Below, one piece after another: positions 1 to 6,734 of a stretch of DNA of 22,889 bases (position 1 is the first letter of the stretch; each line of letters starts with the position of its first letter). Both the position numbers and the translations under genes were made by a program. Source of the stretch: Acidobacteriota bacterium (GTDB taxonomy: Bacteria; Acidobacteriota; Terriglobia; UBA7540); contig JAJYHU010000391.1 of assembly GCA_021784615.1 (NCBI GenBank), positions 1-22,889 on the forward strand. The letters are read 5' to 3'. The notes under the pieces were generated by a model, which saw only the letters and a program-made list of their open reading frames with translations, was not told where the DNA came from and searched no databases.

Positions 1-158
1 AAGGCCGGGTAGAGCGCTCCCTGCTCAATCACCAGCGCGCCCTTCGAAATCTGCTCAATGCGCAGGAGCACGCCGTAGCCGTGGAGGCGTCCGAGAGAAA
101 CGGCCTTCAGGATCAGCAGGTCGAGCGTGCCGGGAAGAATTTGAGCTTGCGGGTCCAT
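1..158 (-). CDS. PadR-family transcriptional regulator, N-terminal part (runs off the left edge)
   Basis: The minus strand from an ATG at 158 reads MDPQAQILPGTLDLLILKAV, continuing through SLGRLHGYGVLLRIEQIS to EQGALYPA at the window edge. This is the start of the PadR winged-helix domain: the LPGTLDLLILK first helix, the HGYGV turn and the QGALYPAL segment are its family hallmarks. PadR proteins are dimeric DNA-binding repressors, often autoregulated and often placed beside transport genes. The target genes would lie left of the window, so the regulon cannot be read here. An ATG at 163 is out of frame and was not used. A perfect 6-bp inverted repeat lies just upstream of the chosen start, where an autoregulatory operator would be expected. 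The family call is secure; the function is inferred from the family. Confidence 0.88.
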   Translation of the reverse strand, partial: MDPQAQILPGTLDLLILKAVSLGRLHGYGVLLRIEQISKGALVIEQGALYPA

Positions 159-166
159 ATCATTAC

Positions 167-181
167 CCTAAGATACTTAGG
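167..181. promoter_or_regulatory. Palindromic candidate operator in front of the PadR gene
   Basis: CCTAAG-ATA-CTTAGG is a perfect inverted repeat of 6 bp with a 3-bp spacer, centred about 16 bp upstream of the PadR start codon. Its position next to a dimeric regulator gene suggests an autoregulatory site. Which protein binds it is inference. Confidence 0.4.
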
Positions 182-276
182 AGAGTATGACGATCCTTTC
201 CGGTTGTCAACACCCACGAGCGAATTTATTTTGCAACTGGGCGGCTTTGGGATGGCAGGATGATGAACGGCGGCGC

Positions 277-1002
277 CTAGCGGCCGCGGAGTGCGGCGAT
301 TTCGCGGCGGGTCAAAGGGCGCGACTTGCCGACTTCAAGTCCCGCAAGCGTCAGGGGGCCGATGCGGGTTCTGACGAGCTTGAGCACTTTAAAGCCGGCC
401 GCTTCCACCATGCGGCGGACTTCGCGGTTTTTGCCTTCCGTAAGGACGATTTCAAGCCAGGTATATTTCCCGCGGTCTTCCAGGCGGCGCACGCTCTCGG
501 GCGCGGCCCAGTCGCCGCGCTTCATTTCAATGCCGCGGGCAAGCTGCGCAATCACCTGGTCATTAAGGAGGGAATTGACCTTGGCCATGTAGGTCTTCTT
601 GATTTTGGATTCCGGGCTCATCACAGCGTGGCCAAATTCCGTGTCATTGGTGAGCAGCAGCAGGCCCGATGTGTCCTTATCCAGGCGGCCCACCGGAGCC
701 ACCCAGCGTCCGTCCGCGCCGAGCAGGTCATAGATGGTCTTGCGGCCGTCGGGATCGCCGTGGCTGGTGATCACGCCTTTGGGTTTGTAGAGCAGCAGGT
801 AGGTTTTCGAGACGGGGCGGAGCCGCTTGCCGTCAAGCTCCACAACGTCGCGGCCGGGATCCACCCAGCGCTCCGGGTTGCGCTCAACCTTGCCGTTCAC
901 GCGCAGTCGTCCGGCAAGGATCGCTTCCCGCGAGGCGGTGCGCGAGGCAATCCCGTATCGGGAAAGCACGCGGTCAAGCGTCATCTCGGTCTTTGCGGGC
1001 AC
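277..1002 (-). CDS. Pseudouridine synthase, RsuA/RluB/RluE/RluF family
   Basis: The 241-residue protein isomerises a specific uridine in ribosomal RNA to pseudouridine in the cytoplasm. Residues 7-55 form an S4 RNA-binding domain (LDRVLSRYGIASR, then a RLRVNGKV segment). The catalytic domain follows, with the family motif GRLDKDTSGLLLLTND at 105-120; Asp108 is the expected nucleophile. Later family blocks are KTYMAKV near 136-142 and the GKNREVRRM loop in the C-terminal third. Length is normal for the RsuA/RluB group, but whether the target is 16S or 23S rRNA cannot be decided from sequence alone. The GTG at 1002 is preceded by AGGA at a good spacing; an in-frame ATG at 984 has a weaker upstream signal. 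The gene looks monocistronic. Confidence 0.93.
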   Translation of the reverse strand: MPAKTEMTLDRVLSRYGIASRTASREAILAGRLRVNGKVERNPERWVDPGRDVVELDGKRLRPVSKTYLLLYKPKGVITSHGDPDGRKTIYDLLGADGRWVAPVGRLDKDTSGLLLLTNDTEFGHAVMSPESKIKKTYMAKVNSLLNDQVIAQLARGIEMKRGDWAAPESVRRLEDRGKYTWLEIVLTEGKNREVRRMVEAAGFKVLKLVRTRIGPLTLAGLEVGKSRPLTRREIAALRGR

Positions 1003-1360
1003 ACCCTATCCTAAAGCCTTCCGCGCGAAATTGCCTAGCGGGTTGCTGGAAAAATCGTGGTACGTGTCATTCCGAGCGAAGCGCGGAATCTGCTTCTCAG
1101 ACTCAGGGTAAGCTCCGCGAGGCATCTCGTTCTGAAAACAAGAGCATTACGAGATTCCTCGTCACCCTTCGGCTCCTCGGAATGACACGGCTGCGGGCGT
1201 TTTTCAGACACCGGCTGGACTGCCGGCGAAGGTGCAACCTGCGAGCCTTCAAAAGAATCTAATCGACAGTGGATGACGCTTGCAAACTGGTGTGATCAAG
1301 CGCATATTAGGCTCAAAGGCAGTGCTCAGACAGAGGCCGGGGAACGGACGGAGAAGACCT
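1003..1360. other. Intergenic region containing a fold-back repeat
   Basis: This 358-bp stretch lies between the divergent pseudouridine synthase gene and the secreted-protein gene at 1361. Its middle is the fold-back element at 1063-1189. The remainder, about 1190-1360, must hold the promoter of the downstream gene, but no convincing -35/-10 pair was recognised. No small gene with a plausible start site and protein-like composition was found. Confidence 0.6.
1063..1189. repeat. REP/MITE-like fold-back element
   Basis: The 14-bp termini CGTGTCATTCCGAG (1063-1076) and CTCGGAATGACACG (1176-1189) are exact inverted complements. Further imperfect complementarity lies inside them: the left arm carries GCGAAGCGCGGAATCTG and the right arm GAGATTCCTCG. 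The 127-bp unit has no coding capacity. Sequences beginning TGTCATTCCGAGCGAAGCG are known to me as dispersed intergenic repeats in acidobacterial and other genomes, mobilised or amplified by uncertain means. Only one copy is present in the window, so its repeat status rests on the inverted structure and on that recollection. Confidence 0.7.
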
Positions 1361-2212
1361 ATGAAATCGGAATTGAAGTCTCTCGGATGGGCGCTGGTGG
1401 CGGCATCCGTCTTCCCTGCCCTGATGGCGGCGCAGGCGGGCAATAGCAAGGCGGCCGGCACGCCCGCCAAGGCCGCAACCGTCGCAAGCAACGTTCCTGC
1501 CATGGAGGGCGCGGCAACCCACACAACTGCCGCCAAAGCCTATAAGGGATTGCTGCTACAGGCGGGCAGTTCGCTCCACGTGCGGCTGCAAACCACCCTG
1601 ACTTCCAAAACCAACAAGACCGGCGACAAATTCACCGGGTTCGTCGAGCAGCCGGTCACCACCAACGGCCAGGTAATTGTTCCCCGCGGGAGTCTGGTGG
1701 ACGGCCACGTGGTGTTCATCAAGAAAGCGAAGCGCATTAAGGGCGTGGGCCAGATGCGCATTGTGCTGGACGACATTACCACGGAAGACGGCGCCGAGTT
1801 CCTGCTGAACGGCACGCTGGAAGACGCTCAAGGCAGCCCCTGCGCGAAAAGCGGAAATGACGACGAAGGAACCATCAAAGGGTGCGGCAAAAGCGCTAAG
1901 AGCGCTCTTAAGGGAGCGGCGATTGCGGGTGCCATGGGCGCCGGAGCGGGAGCCACGGTCGGCATGGGCCACGAAATCGACTGCCAGTATTACGGCAACT
2001 GCGGCGGGCCCAGCTTTGGGGCGGACATCGGGTACGGCGCGGCAATCGGAGCGGGCGCGGCTTTGGTTTACAATATTTTCAAACACGAAAAGGCTCTCGT
2101 TCTTCTCCAGGGCACGCATCTGACCTTTGTGGTTGACCGCAACGTGGCAGCGCGTGAAATGCCTCCGGCCCCTAACCCGATCGTCGACGTCAACACCGCC
2201 GACTCGAATTAA
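1361..2212 (+). CDS. Secreted protein with beta-rich domain and glycine-zipper C-terminus
   Basis: I do not recognise a named family. The 283-residue product starts with a clear signal peptide (MKSELKSLGWALVAASVFPA, cleavage probably near AAQA). An Ala/Thr-rich linker runs to about residue 62. Residues 64-155 form a beta-rich unit with the pattern QVIVPRGSLVDGHV followed by a MRIVLDDITTEDG segment. A Gly/Ala-rich stretch at about 184-235 resembles a glycine zipper or hairpin that could sit in a membrane. The chain ends with LLQGTHLTFVVDRNV. Four cysteines (161, 175, 208, 214) flank the Gly-rich region and could form disulfides in the periplasm. The ATG at 1361 was chosen because it begins the signal peptide and has a purine-rich GGAGAAGA upstream. 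The next gene encodes a longer protein of the same design, so the two probably work together at the cell envelope. Confidence 0.75.
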   Translation: MKSELKSLGWALVAASVFPALMAAQAGNSKAAGTPAKAATVASNVPAMEGAATHTTAAKAYKGLLLQAGSSLHVRLQTTLTSKTNKTGDKFTGFVEQPVTTNGQVIVPRGSLVDGHVVFIKKAKRIKGVGQMRIVLDDITTEDGAEFLLNGTLEDAQGSPCAKSGNDDEGTIKGCGKSAKSALKGAAIAGAMGAGAGATVGMGHEIDCQYYGNCGGPSFGADIGYGAAIGAGAALVYNIFKHEKALVLLQGTHLTFVVDRNVAAREMPPAPNPIVDVNTADSN

Positions 2213-2415
2213 AGATCTGCGGCCCGTGGCCCGCGGGAGGGTTTGCCTGCCGCTGCAGCCGGAAGCGCTTCACCAGTTCCGGGATCGCGCGGGCGCGGAT
2301 TTTTCCAACACGGAAGTTTTTGCCCAGGGGCGTCCTAAAAGTTGAAAAATGGGCCACTGGCCGCGCTGAAGGCCTGTTTGCGGCATGGCGCAAACATTGG
2401 CGGGCCGACTGCTGA

Positions 2416-2420
2416 GGAGG
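2416..2420 (+). promoter_or_regulatory. Ribosome binding site fixing the start at 2427
   Basis: GGAGG sits 6 nt before the ATG at 2427. This favours that start over the in-frame ATG at 2385, which would put a 14-residue Arg-rich extension in front of the signal peptide. Confidence 0.6.
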
Positions 2421-2426
2421 CGAGCA

Positions 2427-3872
2427 ATGCACAGAGGAAAGGCGGTTTGCTGCCTCGGAATGACCCTCGTCGTCGCCTCGCTTGGCCGGGCCCAATCCCA
2501 GAAACAAAATCATATCCAAAGCTCAAAAGTAATTCCGCTGACGGTGCAGGCGGGCGTGCCCATTCGGGTGGTATTGCTCAAGTCCGTGCGCGTCAAGCAT
2601 GTGGGCGCTCCCGTCCAAGGGCGGGTGCTTGCGCCCGTTTACGTCTTTGACCGCAAGGTAATTCCCGCCGGAAGCCAGGTGGACGGGCACATCACCAGCA
2701 TTGCCCCCGTCTCCAAAGAGCGGCGGCTGGCTGCCCTGGCCAACGGCAACTTTACGCCTTTCCACACCGTGCACATTGAGTTCACCCGCCTGACGCTCAA
2801 AAACGGAAAACAACTGCCCATTGAGACGCTGGTTTCACAAGGCCAGGGAAACGTGGTGCGCCTGGCGGCGGGCGGAGCAAAACAAAAGGAGCCGGGAGTC
2901 GTCCACGGAAAAATCGCCGAGGCGCGGCGGCAAATCAAACAACAGGAAAACAAAACCCTTGCGGCCCTTAAAGCTCCGGGGAAATTAAAGCGCCTGGAGA
3001 CAATGCTGACGGCGCAACTTTCCGCCCAGCTTCCCTATCATCGCCAGTCGCTCAAAGCGGGCACCCAATTCATCGCGCAGCTTGAAACCCCGCTGGAACT
3101 GGGCACGGAAGACTGCTCGCAAAAAGAGTTCGAGAGGCTGGGGTCTCGAATTCCGCCTGGAAGCGTTGTCCACGTCTGGCTTGTCACGCCCTTGAGTTCG
3201 GCCACGGACCACAAGGGTTCGCACGTGGAAGCCGTCGTTTCGCGGCCCGTCTTTTCGAGCCGCCACCAGTTGATCCTGCCCCAGGGCGCGCGGCTGGAAG
3301 GCTTTGTCACCAAGGCCGTGCCTGCCCGCCACCTCAGCCGGAACGGCCGGCTGCGCTTTACGTTCCGGCGCATCAAGCTGCCACAAGGCGTCAGCCACCA
3401 GGTGGAAGCGGGACTCCAGGCGGCCAACGTCCCCAAAGCCTCACACTTGAGAATCGACTCCGAAGGCGGTGCGCACGCCACCTCATCAAAAACGAAGTTT
3501 TTGATGCCGGCCATCGACGTTCTTCTGGCCAGCTCTTCAATCGACAGCGATTCCGGACAACGGGCGATCCAGGAAGGCGGCAGTTCCGATGTTGCCGGAG
3601 GAGCCGTGCGGGGCGGCGTGAGCTTCGGGCTGGTCGGCAGCCTGGTGGCGATGGCCGCCCGCTCGCAGGCGGTCACGGCGGGCTTCGCGTTTTACGGAGC
3701 CGCCTGGTCCATCTATTCGCACTTGATGGCGCGCGGGAGCGAGGTGGTATTTCCTAAAGACACCGCCATGGAAATTCGCTTCGGGACCCATGACGGCGCA
3801 GCGCCCTCGGGCCGCAAGGCCAAGGCCCTGCCCTCAAGGAAAGTTGCGCCGCCACTCGCCTCTGCGTCCTAA
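2427..3872 (+). CDS. Large secreted envelope protein with two beta-rich repeats
   Basis: No named family is recognised. The 481-residue product has an N-terminal signal peptide (core CLGMTLVVASLGRAQS, residues 9-24). Two units share a pattern with the upstream protein. The first, about residues 36-135, contains KVIPAGSQVDGHITSI and then an IEFTRLTLKNGKQLPIE strand pair. The second, about 211-330, contains LILPQGARLEGFVTKA and then LRFTFRRIKLPQG. A basic, probably helical linker (about 160-205) joins them. The C-terminal third has a Gly/Ala-rich, partly hydrophobic segment around 400-440, then FPKDTAMEIRFG, matching the closing motif of its neighbour. This architecture suggests an envelope-associated beta protein. 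The gene lies 214 bp after the previous one on the same strand and converges with the ABC ATPase gene. The role is unknown. Confidence 0.75.
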   Translation: MHRGKAVCCLGMTLVVASLGRAQSQKQNHIQSSKVIPLTVQAGVPIRVVLLKSVRVKHVGAPVQGRVLAPVYVFDRKVIPAGSQVDGHITSIAPVSKERRLAALANGNFTPFHTVHIEFTRLTLKNGKQLPIETLVSQGQGNVVRLAAGGAKQKEPGVVHGKIAEARRQIKQQENKTLAALKAPGKLKRLETMLTAQLSAQLPYHRQSLKAGTQFIAQLETPLELGTEDCSQKEFERLGSRIPPGSVVHVWLVTPLSSATDHKGSHVEAVVSRPVFSSRHQLILPQGARLEGFVTKAVPARHLSRNGRLRFTFRRIKLPQGVSHQVEAGLQAANVPKASHLRIDSEGGAHATSSKTKFLMPAIDVLLASSSIDSDSGQRAIQEGGSSDVAGGAVRGGVSFGLVGSLVAMAARSQAVTAGFAFYGAAWSIYSHLMARGSEVVFPKDTAMEIRFGTHDGAAPSGRKAKALPSRKVAPPLASAS

Positions 3873-3947
3873 CCCACAAGCGGTCAAGACGGCGGCCTCT
3901 CGCCGCTTGCCGCCGCAAAGCCGGCAGCCGCCACGCCGTCATCAAAG

Positions 3948-4748
3948 CTAAGGAGTGTGGTTCAGAAGAGAAACCTCATCCATGCGGATGAAGTCTTGCA
4001 CGACGGGCTCGGGCGAGTCATCAAGGAGGGATATTGGGCCGAAATAAGCCACCTTCCCGTCAACCAGAAAGACCACGCGATCGGCCAGCTTGCGGGCCAG
4101 CATCATGTCATGGGTAACCACCACGGAAGTGAGGCCGGTTTGCTTTTTGAGCTTCAAAATAAGTTCGCTGATGGTCTGCGCCATCAGGGGATCCACGTTG
4201 GTGGTGGGCTCGTCGTAAAGGATGGCTTCCGGCTCGGCGGCCAGCGACCGCGCAATCGCCACGGCGCGCTTCATGCCGGTGCTCAAGTCCGACGGCATCA
4301 GGTCGTAAACCTCTTTCACATCCACCAGCGCCAGCAACTCGTCCACGCGCTGCTGGATTTCGTCTTCGCTAAGGTTTTCTCCCCGCACGGACCGTTCGCG
4401 AAGCGGATACGCCACGTTTTCACCCGCGGTCAGAGAATCGAAAAGCGCTCCGGACTGGAAAACCATGGTGACGCGGCGCCGAATGTCGAAAAGCTCCACC
4501 TCCGTCATCCTGGTGACGTCCCGGCCCCTCACCCAAACGTCTCCTTCATCAGGCTGCAAAAACCCCAGGATGTGTTTCAGCGTAACGCTTTTGCCCACGC
4601 CGCTCCGGCCCAGCACCACCACCATTTCGCCGCGCTGGACTTCAAAGCTGACGTCGATCAGCACGGGAAGGTCGTCAAAAGATTTATAGACGTGGCTGAA
4701 CTTGATGTACGGCTTCCGGCGTTCTTCTTTCCTGATCTCTTCAGGCAT
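3948..4748 (-). CDS. MlaF-like ABC transporter ATP-binding protein
   Basis: This 266-residue ATPase resembles MlaF, the cytoplasmic motor of the Mla/MCE lipid-transport system that moves phospholipids between the inner and outer membranes. Walker A is GRSGVGKS (47-54), the Q-loop glutamine is Gln98 (MVFQSGALFDSLT), the signature is LSTGMKRAVAIAR starting near 155, Walker B is AILYDE (175-180), and the H-loop His is at 213 (VTHD). QSGALFDSLT and the DEPTTxxDP segment are typical of MlaF. Two details differ from the commonest form: the signature reads STGMK rather than SGGMx, and the D-loop NVDP rather than GLDP. The ATG at 4748 has GGAAG 7 nt upstream; an in-frame ATG at 4778 has none. No permease (MlaE) or MCE protein (MlaD) gene lies beside it, so it is an orphan here. 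Confidence 0.88.
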   Translation of the reverse strand: MPEEIRKEERRKPYIKFSHVYKSFDDLPVLIDVSFEVQRGEMVVVLGRSGVGKSVTLKHILGFLQPDEGDVWVRGRDVTRMTEVELFDIRRRVTMVFQSGALFDSLTAGENVAYPLRERSVRGENLSEDEIQQRVDELLALVDVKEVYDLMPSDLSTGMKRAVAIARSLAAEPEAILYDEPTTNVDPLMAQTISELILKLKKQTGLTSVVVTHDMMLARKLADRVVFLVDGKVAYFGPISLLDDSPEPVVQDFIRMDEVSLLNHTP

Positions 4749-4880
4749 TGTCCCACTTCCTGCCGCCATCGGCCGCATCGCGCAGTTGCGGCTTGAGAGA
4801 GAGCTTGAATCGCCCCCGCCGGATTTGGCCCCGCGGGAGTTTTTATGTTACCAAATATCGGCGTGAAAAATCCCGCGCAA

Positions 4881-4908
4881 GCCGAAGGAATCTGAAAAAT
4901 GATTCGGC
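4881..4908. promoter_or_regulatory. Inverted repeat in the divergent region between the MlaF-like and nitrilase genes
   Basis: GCCGAA (4881-4886) and TTCGGC (4903-4908) are complementary across a 16-bp spacer, within the 248-bp divergent intergenic region. It could be an operator or a weak hairpin. Support is positional only. Confidence 0.25.
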
Positions 4909-4996
4909 ATGAACGGAACAGGTTGCAAAGAAACGCCTTGCGGAGCAAAATCAACAAAGGCCGCAGGGTCTAACCGGAAGGAGGAGAAAATACCGG

Positions 4997-5848
4997 ATGT
5001 ATTCAAGTCGTAGAACGTTTTTGACGGCGCTCGCGGCAGGTGCCGCCGCCGGGCCTCTGTTGGCCAGCATGAATCCTGAGGAATCTTCCGCCGCAAGGAG
5101 CGCCGCGCCCGCAAAAACGATTCCTGTGGCGCTGGTGCAAAGCGATTCCGTGGCGGGCGAAATCGAGCGGAACCTCGACAACATGCAACGCCTCACCGAA
5201 GAGGCGGCCAAGGGCGGCGCGAAGTGGATTCAGTTTCATGAACTGACCGTGTGCGATTACGTGGACAAGGCCGGCGAGATCGCCGAGGCGGTGCCCGAAG
5301 GAAAGTCCACAACGCGCATGATCGGGCTGGCCCGGCGCCTCGACGTCATGATTGCGTTCAGTCTGGCAGAGAAGGATCGCGGCCGGATGTATGATTCCCT
5401 GGTCTTCGTCGGCCCCCAGGGTCTTCTCCACCGCTACCACAAGACGTGGCTGTGGCGCCAACCGAACGATTGGGATTATCGCGATGAGTGGGCGCGGTAC
5501 GACCCGGGCCGCGGGCCGGAACCTTTTGATATCGACGGGGTGCGCGCCACCTGTTTTATCTGCGCCGACTGCCATTCCAAGCGTTGCATCCATCGGGCCG
5601 CCGCGCTCAAACCGCAGGTCGTCTTCTTTCCGATTAACAAGCGCCTTTCCGTCCTGAAGGACTATATTAAGATCGCCAAAACGATTGGAGCCCCCGTGCT
5701 GGTGACAAACCGGGTGGGGCGTTCGGTGACGCACGAAACTTTGGGCGGCAATCTGGTGCTCTCAGCACAAGGGAAAATCCTGGCCCGCGCCAACGGCGAA
5801 GGCCGGGAGGAAATCCTGCATCACAATCTGGAGATTCCCGCAGCGTAA
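4997..5848 (+). CDS. Tat-exported carbon-nitrogen hydrolase (nitrilase superfamily), copy 1
   Basis: The 283-residue enzyme belongs to the nitrilase superfamily, which hydrolyses amides, carbamoyl groups or nitriles through a Glu-Lys-Cys triad. The triad is visible: Glu82 in FHELTVCDY, Lys149 in YHKTWLW, and Cys189 in CFICAD. The residue before the catalytic Glu is His where Pro (FPE) is usual. The N-terminus SSRRTFLTALAAGAAAG fits a twin-arginine signal, so the folded enzyme is probably exported. A strong GGAGGAG lies upstream, with 10-12 nt to the ATG. Spacing of the motifs is closest to amidase or N-carbamoyl hydrolase members, but the substrate cannot be assigned. It is the first of three nitrilase genes in a row and is highly similar to the next one at DNA level, showing a recent duplication. 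Confidence 0.9.
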   Translation: MYSSRRTFLTALAAGAAAGPLLASMNPEESSAARSAAPAKTIPVALVQSDSVAGEIERNLDNMQRLTEEAAKGGAKWIQFHELTVCDYVDKAGEIAEAVPEGKSTTRMIGLARRLDVMIAFSLAEKDRGRMYDSLVFVGPQGLLHRYHKTWLWRQPNDWDYRDEWARYDPGRGPEPFDIDGVRATCFICADCHSKRCIHRAAALKPQVVFFPINKRLSVLKDYIKIAKTIGAPVLVTNRVGRSVTHETLGGNLVLSAQGKILARANGEGREEILHHNLEIPAA

Positions 5849-5891
5849 CCGGAAGTGAGCGAATACCTTATGGGAAAAGGAAAATAAGGCC

Positions 5892-5955
5892 ATGGGCAGG
5901 AGCCGCAGGCAGTTTTCGGGAACCCTGAACAGTCGCCGGGCTGGAGTGAGCAAGC
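5892..5955 (+). pseudogene. Frameshifted Tat-signal leader of nitrilase copy 2
   Basis: An ATG at 5892 opens a frame reading MGRSRRQFSGTLNSRR and stops (TGA) at 5964-5966 without joining the enzyme frame. It sits exactly where the signal peptide of copy 1 would align. From start codon to the shared AGC-ATG-xxx-CCT-GAG site is 72 bp in copy 1 and 64 bp here, so the frame is off by a net 8 bp. SRRQF retains a twin-arginine look. I infer a Tat signal that has been separated from its enzyme. Confidence 0.55.
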
Positions 5956-6726
5956 ATGACGCCTGAGAAACCGGCCGCCACAGAAAGCGTAAAGATTCCA
6001 GTGGCGCTGGTGCAAAGCGATTCCGTGGCGGGCGAAATCGAGCGGAACCTAGACAACATGGAACGCCTCGCCGAGCAAGCGGCCCGGGGCGGCGCAAAGT
6101 GGATTCAGTTTCCCGAGTTAACCGTGTGCGATTACGTAGATAACCCGGGCAGGGACGCGGAAGCCGTGCCGCACGGAAACTCCACAGCAAGAATGATGCG
6201 GGTGGCCAAGCACCTGGGCGTCATGATTGTGTTCGGCCTTGCCGAGAAGGATCCCGGCCGGATTTATGATTCGGCCGTCTTTGTCGGGCCAAAGGGTTAT
6301 CTCTATCACTATCGCAAGACGTGGCTGTGGCACGAACCAGCGGACCGGGACTACCGTGATGAGTGGGCGCGCTATGATCCGGGCACGGGGCCGGAGCCTT
6401 TTGCTATCGACGGGGTGCGCGCCACCTGCTTTATCTGCGCCGACAGCAATTCCAGGCGTTGCATCCATCGGGCCGCGGCACTTGAACCGCAGGTGGTTTT
6501 CTTCCCCATCAACCGCCACGACGTTTCGTCCTTTGAAGACTATGCCGGGATCGCCAGGACGATTGGGGCTCCGGTGCTGGTGACAAACCGCGTGGGGCGT
6601 TCGGTAACCAAGGAGACTCTGGGCGGCAGCGTGATCTACTCGGCGCGGGGGGAGATCGTTGCCCGCGCCAACATGGAGGGCCGCGAAGAGATCCTGCACT
6701 ATAATCTGGAGTTGGCCGCAGCGTAA
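5956..6726 (+). CDS. Carbon-nitrogen hydrolase (nitrilase superfamily), copy 2, signal peptide lost
   Basis: The 256-residue protein is a close paralogue of the preceding enzyme and keeps the full triad: Glu54 in FPELTVCDY, Lys121 in YRKTWLW, Cys161 in CFICAD. DNA at 6001-6050 is identical to 5126-5175, and similarity even extends past the stop codon (GCAGCGTAACC followed by GGAA and GTGA), so the duplicated unit included the 3' flank. This frame has a TGA at 5947-5949, immediately upstream, so no longer version can be made. The ATG at 5956 has GGAG about 9 nt before it, giving a plausible cytoplasmic enzyme. In copy 1 the equivalent methionine is residue 25, just after the Tat signal. The activity is probably the same as copy 1, in a different compartment. 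Confidence 0.88.
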   Translation: MTPEKPAATESVKIPVALVQSDSVAGEIERNLDNMERLAEQAARGGAKWIQFPELTVCDYVDNPGRDAEAVPHGNSTARMMRVAKHLGVMIVFGLAEKDPGRIYDSAVFVGPKGYLYHYRKTWLWHEPADRDYRDEWARYDPGTGPEPFAIDGVRATCFICADSNSRRCIHRAAALEPQVVFFPINRHDVSSFEDYAGIARTIGAPVLVTNRVGRSVTKETLGGSVIYSARGEIVARANMEGREEILHYNLELAAA

Positions 6727-6734
6727 CCTGGAAA

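Noticed and set aside
187..1014. Long open frame on the plus strand opposite the pseudouridine synthase gene
   Set aside because: It mirrors the codon pattern of a well-recognised gene on the other strand, has no protein-family features, and is expected in high-GC DNA.
3873..3947. GC-rich complementary stretches between convergent genes
   Set aside because: Several short overlapping pairings are possible in this GC-rich 75-bp stretch, but none is a clear stem with a T-run.
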